From positions 369,501 through 433,500 of the forward strand of contig NZ_CP033868.1 of the NCBI RefSeq assembly GCF_009883795.1: a DNA stretch of 64,000 bases, in the 5' to 3' direction. Shown here piece by piece: positions 59,524 through 64,000 of this stretch. The notes beneath the pieces were generated by a model that had not been told where the DNA came from, made no database searches, and saw only the letters and a list, made by a program, of their open reading frames with translations. Origin of the DNA: Coxiella endosymbiont of Amblyomma sculptum (GTDB lineage Bacteria > Pseudomonadota > Gammaproteobacteria > Coxiellales > Coxiellaceae). The position numbers and the translations under genes are program-made. How positions within the stretch are numbered: position 1 is the first letter of the stretch; each line of letters starts with the position of its first letter.

Positions 59524-60834
59524 TTGAACAAAACAATAAAATCTGTTCGAGGGATGAGGGATATTCTTCCTAATGAGGCGTTGTATTGGTCTTTTCTTGA
59601 AGAAACGTTTCGTGCTCTGGTTATGTCTTACGGGTATCGTGAAATTCGTCTTCCAATAGTAGAGCAAACTGCTTTATTTAGACGCAGTATTGGTACAGAT
59701 ACGGATGTAGAAAAAGAAATGTATACTTTTTGGGATCGTAGCGGTAGAAGTGTATCGTTGCGTCCGGAAGGCACTACCGGTTGCGTACGTGCGGCTATTC
59801 AAAACGGTCTTTTCTATAAAAAAATTCAGAAATTATGGTATGTAGGCCCTATGTTTCGCTATGAAAGACCCCAAAAGGGAAGATATCGTCAATTTTATCA
59901 AGCTGGTATAGAAGCGTACGGAGTAGCAAGCCCTATTGTCGATGTTGAATTAATTTTAATAGGTCACCGTTTCTGGAAATTTCTTGGTTTAGAGAAATAC
60001 GTAGTTCTAGAATTGAATACGTTGGGAACACAAGCGTGTCGACAATTCTATCGGAAAAGACTAATCGATTATCTGCAGTCTCGAAAATCCGAATTGGATG
60101 AGGACAGCCAACGACGTCTAATTACTAACCCTCTAAGAATTTTAGACAGCAAAAATCCTAATACGAAATCTATCGTTGCGGAATCACCCAAACTTTTGAA
60201 CCATTTGGATGACGAATCTCGTCATCATTGGAACCAATTACAAACTCTGTTGGATCAAAAAGAGTTTTCTTATGTTGTAAACCCCGACCTAGTCAGAGGT
60301 CTGGATTACTATACTCATACTGTTTTTGAATGGGTAGTGAAGAAAAAAGATGTCCAACGAAATGATACCATATGTGCAGGGGGTCGTTATGATGATCTTG
60401 TGGAACAAATGGGAGGACCACGCGCAATACCGGCGGCTGGGTTTGCTATTGGTTTAGAACGGACAGTTTTATTACTGAGATCCGTACGTGAATGTGTATC
60501 TTATTCCGATATTTATTTTGTAGTAGATGGAGAGCGGGCAGCGGAGCGAGGATTAATGATTGCAGAACACCTTCATGATGCTCTGCCTAATTTGATTATA
60601 GAGACGCATCTTGATGGCAGTTTTAAAAGTCAGTTTAAACGTGCGGATACAAGTGGTGCTCAATGGGCATTAATTATCGGCAAGAAAGAAATGAAAACAA
60701 ACAGAATAACCGTAAAAAATTTGCGTGAACTCTTACCGAAACAACAGCTTGATATCAATGAATTAATAATTTATTTACAAAATAAGCTAATAAACAAGAG
60801 AACAGTGCCTTTTACCACAGCACACACTACTTAA
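59524..60834 (+). CDS. hisS: Histidyl-tRNA synthetase
   Basis: HisS charges tRNA-His. The class II motifs are clear: [14 protein letters not shown] at the start, motif 2 around [19 protein letters not shown], the histidine loops [15 protein letters not shown] and the C-terminal [12 protein letters not shown] with motif 3 [11 protein letters not shown]. The anticodon-binding domain is present to the end. Length is 436 residues, slightly above E. coli (424). The start is TTG at 59524 with AGGAAAAG just upstream and no better ATG. bamB and yfgM, usual downstream genes, are missing before der. Confidence 0.96.
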   Translation: MNKTIKSVRGMRDILPNEALYWSFLEETFRALVMSYGYREIRLPIVEQTALFRRSIGTDTDVEKEMYTFWDRSGRSVSLRPEGTTGCVRAAIQNGLFYKKIQKLWYVGPMFRYERPQKGRYRQFYQAGIEAYGVASPIVDVELILIGHRFWKFLGLEKYVVLELNTLGTQACRQFYRKRLIDYLQSRKSELDEDSQRRLITNPLRILDSKNPNTKSIVAESPKLLNHLDDESRHHWNQLQTLLDQKEFSYVVNPDLVRGLDYYTHTVFEWVVKKKDVQRNDTICAGGRYDDLVEQMGGPRAIPAAGFAIGLERTVLLLRSVRECVSYSDIYFVVDGERAAERGLMIAEHLHDALPNLIIETHLDGSFKSQFKRADTSGAQWALIIGKKEMKTNRITVKNLRELLPKQQLDINELIIYLQNKLINKRTVPFTTAHTT

Positions 60835-61060
60835 TCACAAACACTCGTGCGCTGTTCTAATGTGCACTATTGTTGCATGTTATCGGTAAGAAAATACGAC
60901 AAAAAATGGACAGAAATTAGAATGTCTTACGTAACGGATTCTACTATAATACTTTCCAAAAACGATCTGCTTAATATAAAATTCGGTATGCTTTTGTTCG
61001 TTTTTAATCGTATGTCTTTTTACTTTAAGGAAATATAAGGAGTCTTAAATAAGAGAAAAA

Positions 61061-62410
61061 TTGTATAAATTTCTTCCGGTTATCGCTATCGTAGGAAGGC
61101 CTAATGTTGGTAAATCGACGTTGTTTAATTTCCTAACCAGAAGTCGAGCAGCAATAGTAACCAATACCCCTGGCGTTACACGAGATCATCAATTTGGAGA
61201 ATCAATCATTGGATCACGTCGTGTTTTAGTAGTGGACACAGGCGGATTGGTGGATACGAAAAAATCCGTTATGGACACCTTTTTGGAAATTCAAGTAAAT
61301 CAGGCAATCAAAAGATCAAATTGCATTCTGTTTTTGGCAGACGCAAGAACAGGACTTACTCCTACAGACAAAGCTATATCCGATCAATTGCGTAAAAAAA
61401 ACAGAAAAATCTTACTTGTAATTAACAAAGCAGATGCAGATGCGACAAGAATGAAAAAAAACGAATTTTATCGATTAGGTCTAGACGAACCTTATATGAT
61501 TTCAGCAAAAACAGGAAAAGGTGTTGATCAATTGATGATAAGAATTTTAAGAATTTTCAGAGAATTGGTGCCAGAGGGAGAAATAGAGGAAGAAGCAAAG
61601 TTGGGAACTAAAACTAAAATTGCAATAATTGGTCGTCCAAATGTAGGGAAATCCACTCTTATGAATCGATTACTAGGTGAAGAACGTGTTATTGTCTGTG
61701 ACCAACCAGGAACAACTCGGGATAATATTTGTGTTCCCTACATTTGCGGAGAAAACAATTATACATTGATCGATACTGCTGGTATTCCTAGATATGGAAG
61801 AATCCGAGATACAATAGAAAAGTTTGCAGTTGCTAAGTCAATACAAACTATACGCTCCGCTGATGTAGTGGTTTTTGTTTTAGACTCTAATGAAATTGCG
61901 TATACACAAAATTTGCGACTATTAAATTTAATTATTGAGTTAGGAACACCTCTAGTTATAGCCCTTAATAAATGGGATGCGTTAAAGGATAACGAACGAA
62001 AACTAGTAAAAAGAGAAATTGGGCAAAAAATGTTTTTTGTAAGTTTTGCCTGTATTTGTTTTGTTTCTGCATTAAAAGGGACAGGCATAGAAAAATTATT
62101 TCAAGCAATTGAAAAATCTTATCGATCGGTTTATCAAAATTTAACCACAAATCAACTGACAAAGACTTTAGAAAAAGCGATTTTGGAATATACTCCTCCA
62201 CCTTCTTCTTCGTTCGGTCGAAGAATACACTTTCGGTATGCCCATCTTGGCAGCAGACGCCCGTTAACTATTGTCATTCACGGGAAAAACATCCAATTCC
62301 TTCCTCAATCGTATTCTCGCTATCTTGCCAATTTCTTTCAAAAGACATTCAATTTTCTTGGGACACCAATTTATATCAAATTAAAACCAGTTTCTGCTGA
62401 TCGATTGTAA
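61061..62410 (+). CDS. der: Ribosome biogenesis GTPase Der (EngA)
   Basis: Der has two GTPase domains in tandem and acts in 50S assembly. Domain 1 has VGRPNVGKSTLFNFL, the DTGG and NKAD motifs. Domain 2 has IGRPNVGKSTLMNRLL, DTAG and NKWD. The KH-like C-terminal domain (about residues 350-449) has TPPPSSSFGRRIHFRYAH, as expected. Length is 449 residues (E. coli 490). The start is TTG at 61061, since no ATG fits. The gene is about 225 bp after hisS, where bamB would lie. Confidence 0.96.
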   Translation: MYKFLPVIAIVGRPNVGKSTLFNFLTRSRAAIVTNTPGVTRDHQFGESIIGSRRVLVVDTGGLVDTKKSVMDTFLEIQVNQAIKRSNCILFLADARTGLTPTDKAISDQLRKKNRKILLVINKADADATRMKKNEFYRLGLDEPYMISAKTGKGVDQLMIRILRIFRELVPEGEIEEEAKLGTKTKIAIIGRPNVGKSTLMNRLLGEERVIVCDQPGTTRDNICVPYICGENNYTLIDTAGIPRYGRIRDTIEKFAVAKSIQTIRSADVVVFVLDSNEIAYTQNLRLLNLIIELGTPLVIALNKWDALKDNERKLVKREIGQKMFFVSFACICFVSALKGTGIEKLFQAIEKSYRSVYQNLTTNQLTKTLEKAILEYTPPPSSSFGRRIHFRYAHLGSRRPLTIVIHGKNIQFLPQSYSRYLANFFQKTFNFLGTPIYIKLKPVSADRL

Positions 62411-62459
62411 AAAATCGTTTGGTTTTGAAAATAATTCTTCAACCTTGCGACCAACATGT

Positions 62460-62489
62460 CTAAATTTATATTTTCTAAATTTATATTTG
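62460..62489. repeat. 15-bp tandem repeat between der and tsaB
   Basis: CTAAATTTATATTTT (62460-62474) is followed by CTAAATTTATATTTG (62475-62489), identical in 14 of 15 bases. Confidence 0.9.
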
Positions 62490-62528
62490 TAAAATTTTTT
62501 GACAGGTGTTTGATGTAAGGTGTTTTAT

Positions 62529-63182
62529 ATGACTAAGTTGTTGGCCTTAGAAACTTCCACAGTTGCTTGCTCCGCTGCGCTTTGGATAAATGGACAGATT
62601 ACTCAAAAATTCGAAATCGCGCCGCAAAAACATGCAGAAATCCTCTTAAATTTGGTTGATGCGCTATTGAACGATATTAGAACAAATTTAAAGGATCTTG
62701 ACGCAGTTGCCTTTGGGTCGGGTCCAGGGAGTTTTATAGGTGTTCGTATTGCAACAGGTGTTGCGCAAGGAATTGCCTACGCAATGAGTCTTCCGGTGAT
62801 TCCTGTTTCAACATTACAAGCATTAGCTCAAACAGCTTATCGAAAAACAAACAATGAGAAGGTGATTTCTGGTTGGGACGCGAGAATGAATTCTATCTAT
62901 TGGGGAGCATACCGAGCAAATGCGGAAAAGACTATGCAAACAATTGTTAGAGACCGTGTGGATTGTCCAAAAAACATTCGATTTCCGAAAGGAAAATGGC
63001 TGTGTGTTGGAAACGCGTGGTCTATATATTCATCTTTTCTACTGATAGATGATTGCCAATTCATAAAGACAGATGTTTATCCTGACGCTGCTTCGGTAGC
63101 ATCGATCGCTTATCAAAAATTCAAGATAGGCGATGTTCTGCCTCCTGAGAAAGCTGAACCTACTTATATTCGTGAAAAATAG
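62529..63182 (+). CDS. tsaB: tRNA threonylcarbamoyladenosine synthesis protein TsaB
   Basis: TsaB is the partner of TsaD and TsaE in making t6A37 on ANN-reading tRNAs. The ASKHA-fold N-terminus reads LLALETSTVACSAAL. AEILLNLVDALL and the hallmark FGSGPGSFIGVRIATGVAQGIAYA follow, and the C-terminal part has YWGAYR. I use the ATG at 62529 (217 residues) with TAAGG nine bases before it; a GTG at 62520 is an alternative. The family length is about 230. It is a single gene here. Confidence 0.95.
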   Translation: MTKLLALETSTVACSAALWINGQITQKFEIAPQKHAEILLNLVDALLNDIRTNLKDLDAVAFGSGPGSFIGVRIATGVAQGIAYAMSLPVIPVSTLQALAQTAYRKTNNEKVISGWDARMNSIYWGAYRANAEKTMQTIVRDRVDCPKNIRFPKGKWLCVGNAWSIYSSFLLIDDCQFIKTDVYPDAASVASIAYQKFKIGDVLPPEKAEPTYIREK

Positions 63183-63305
63183 CCATTTCTGGAAGAAAAA
63201 ATTTAATTCTATGTTGAGGTTTTTCTAATTTTTATCAAGAACAAGCATGAGATGATGGAGATTGAACGTTTGTAAGTCGGGTAACAATCGCCCCTCTTAA
63301 TTTTT

Positions 63306-64000
63306 TTATTCGAAATAAAGGGATACTTTAGCGATGTTTTGTACTCGAGTAACAATATCCTGGTACTGTGATTTTAGTTGTTTTTTTTCAGATCGAATTG
63401 CTGATAGCGGTAAACAGATTTCAATGTACACTTTTCCATCTAGATAATGGAGGGTTGTTCTTCGAATCTCTTTAAAGCTTGGAAAATTTTTCCAATGAGT
63501 TTTTAAAAGACGATGAATGTTTTCGCGATTGGGTAGATTTACTGAAGGCATGGAAGCAATATCGTTCTCTGGGTCTATATGTACAGTAACATCGGAAATA
63601 CGAGAAATGTTGTTTATAAGGTTGATCTGAACTTGATCACTAATGTAGTGTCCTTCTGAAACACTAATATCCGGAGCAACTTGGATGTGAACGTCTATAA
63701 AGATATTGCTTCCATGTAATCGAGTCCGTAATCGATGGATAGCAAGAACACCAGAAACAGCTTCGATGGTATCGGTGATGCTTCTAAAAGTTTGATCGTC
63801 AACAGCCGTATCGATGAGTTCTTGAATTTTCTTCCATATTATTTTAATACCTACATACAATATTAGAAACGAGATGATCAGACTACCGATAGAGTCGAGA
63901 TGTCTAATTCCTAGACGAGTGCCAATAACACTCAACAAAACAAGTAGGGAAATAAGGGCATCGTTACGATTATGCCAAGCGCTAGTACGCAACAAATCAG
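63306..64000 (-). CDS. CDF-type cation efflux protein, C-terminal part (partial at window edge)
   Basis: The frame is open to the right edge, so the start lies beyond 64000. Visible are a metal-site helix WHNRNDALISLLVLL (HxxxD), further membrane helices with DSIGSLIISFLILYVGIKI, and the cytoplasmic ferredoxin-like domain containing HRLRTRLHGSNIFIDVHIQV and VTVHIDPE. These are cation diffusion facilitator (FieF/CzcD-like) features; such transporters export Zn2+, Fe2+ or Mn2+ against protons. An extra C-terminal region of about 75 residues follows the usual end. The metal cannot be told from this part. Confidence 0.88.
   Translation of the reverse strand, partial: DLLRTSAWHNRNDALISLLVLLSVIGTRLGIRHLDSIGSLIISFLILYVGIKIIWKKIQELIDTAVDDQTFRSITDTIEAVSGVLAIHRLRTRLHGSNIFIDVHIQVAPDISVSEGHYISDQVQINLINNISRISDVTVHIDPENDIASMPSVNLPNRENIHRLLKTHWKNFPSFKEIRRTTLHYLDGKVYIEICLPLSAIRSEKKQLKSQYQDIVTRVQNIAKVSLYFE

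Noticed and set aside
60835-61060. Possible bamB remnant between hisS and der (YVTDSTIILSKNDLL resembles a beta-propeller blade)
   Set aside because: Only one blade-like stretch of about 20 residues matches, which can occur by chance; position alone is not enough.

Overview
The window looks like a chromosome segment of a low-GC gammaproteobacterium with a shrinking genome, most likely a host-associated Legionellales/Coxiella-like bacterium. This rests on gammaproteobacterial gene order (rplU-rpmA-obgE, murJ-ribF-ileS, rpsP-trmD-rplS, nadK/grpE-dnaK-dnaJ-carA-carB-greA, dacA-lipB-lipA, rodZ-hisS-der), a PPi-type phosphofructokinase, a DedA-PAP2 fusion, and decayed genes left where functional neighbours would be expected. 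The Coxiella-like placement comes from memory of gene neighbourhoods and was not tested by a search.

Layout. 1-10.6 kb: 3' part of thiE, purH, pepN, a ruined ubiG broken by an internal inversion, sohB, a phosphate-type MFS symporter with a PhoB box, phoR (sensor part missing), phoB and tRNA-Pro. 10.7-19.5 kb: rplU, rpmA, obgE, rpsT, murJ, ribF, ileS, a decayed lspA and tRNA-Lys. 19.6-27 kb: panC-panB, a degraded second panC fragment, prfB with its programmed +1 frameshift, lysS, ygfZ, rplS-trmD-rpsP (rimM absent). 27.3-36.8 kb: adk, a Kef-like antiporter, ampE, the pyruvate dehydrogenase operon aceE-aceF-lpdA, and bioC. 37-49.6 kb: ssrA (tmRNA) and smpB, rnfH, nadK, grpE, dnaK with a sigma-32 promoter, dnaJ, carA, carB, greA. 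49.7-64 kb: thioredoxin-fold protein, PPi-phosphofructokinase, DedA/PAP2 protein, lipA-lipB, dacA, ndk-ispA, a short rodZ, hisS, der, tsaB and the end of a CDF metal exporter.

How it fits together. Most genes are housekeeping: translation and its quality control, cell wall, chaperones, nucleotide synthesis and pyruvate oxidation with lipoylation. Vitamin genes (thiE, panB, panC, bioC, ribF, lipA/lipB) are kept as intact frames, while ubiG, lspA, rimM, ratA, bamE, ispG and others are broken or missing from their usual places. That pattern suits a nutritional or obligate host-associated lifestyle, but this is inference from 64 kb.

I found no mobile element, CRISPR array, phage gene, toxin-antitoxin pair, defence island or secretion cassette, and no convincing new multi-gene system. 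The most unusual signals are the inverted ubiG relic, the panC fragment, the PhoB box beside a sensor-less PhoR, and repeated perfect or near-perfect short tandem duplications, several at ribosome-binding sites or stop codons.
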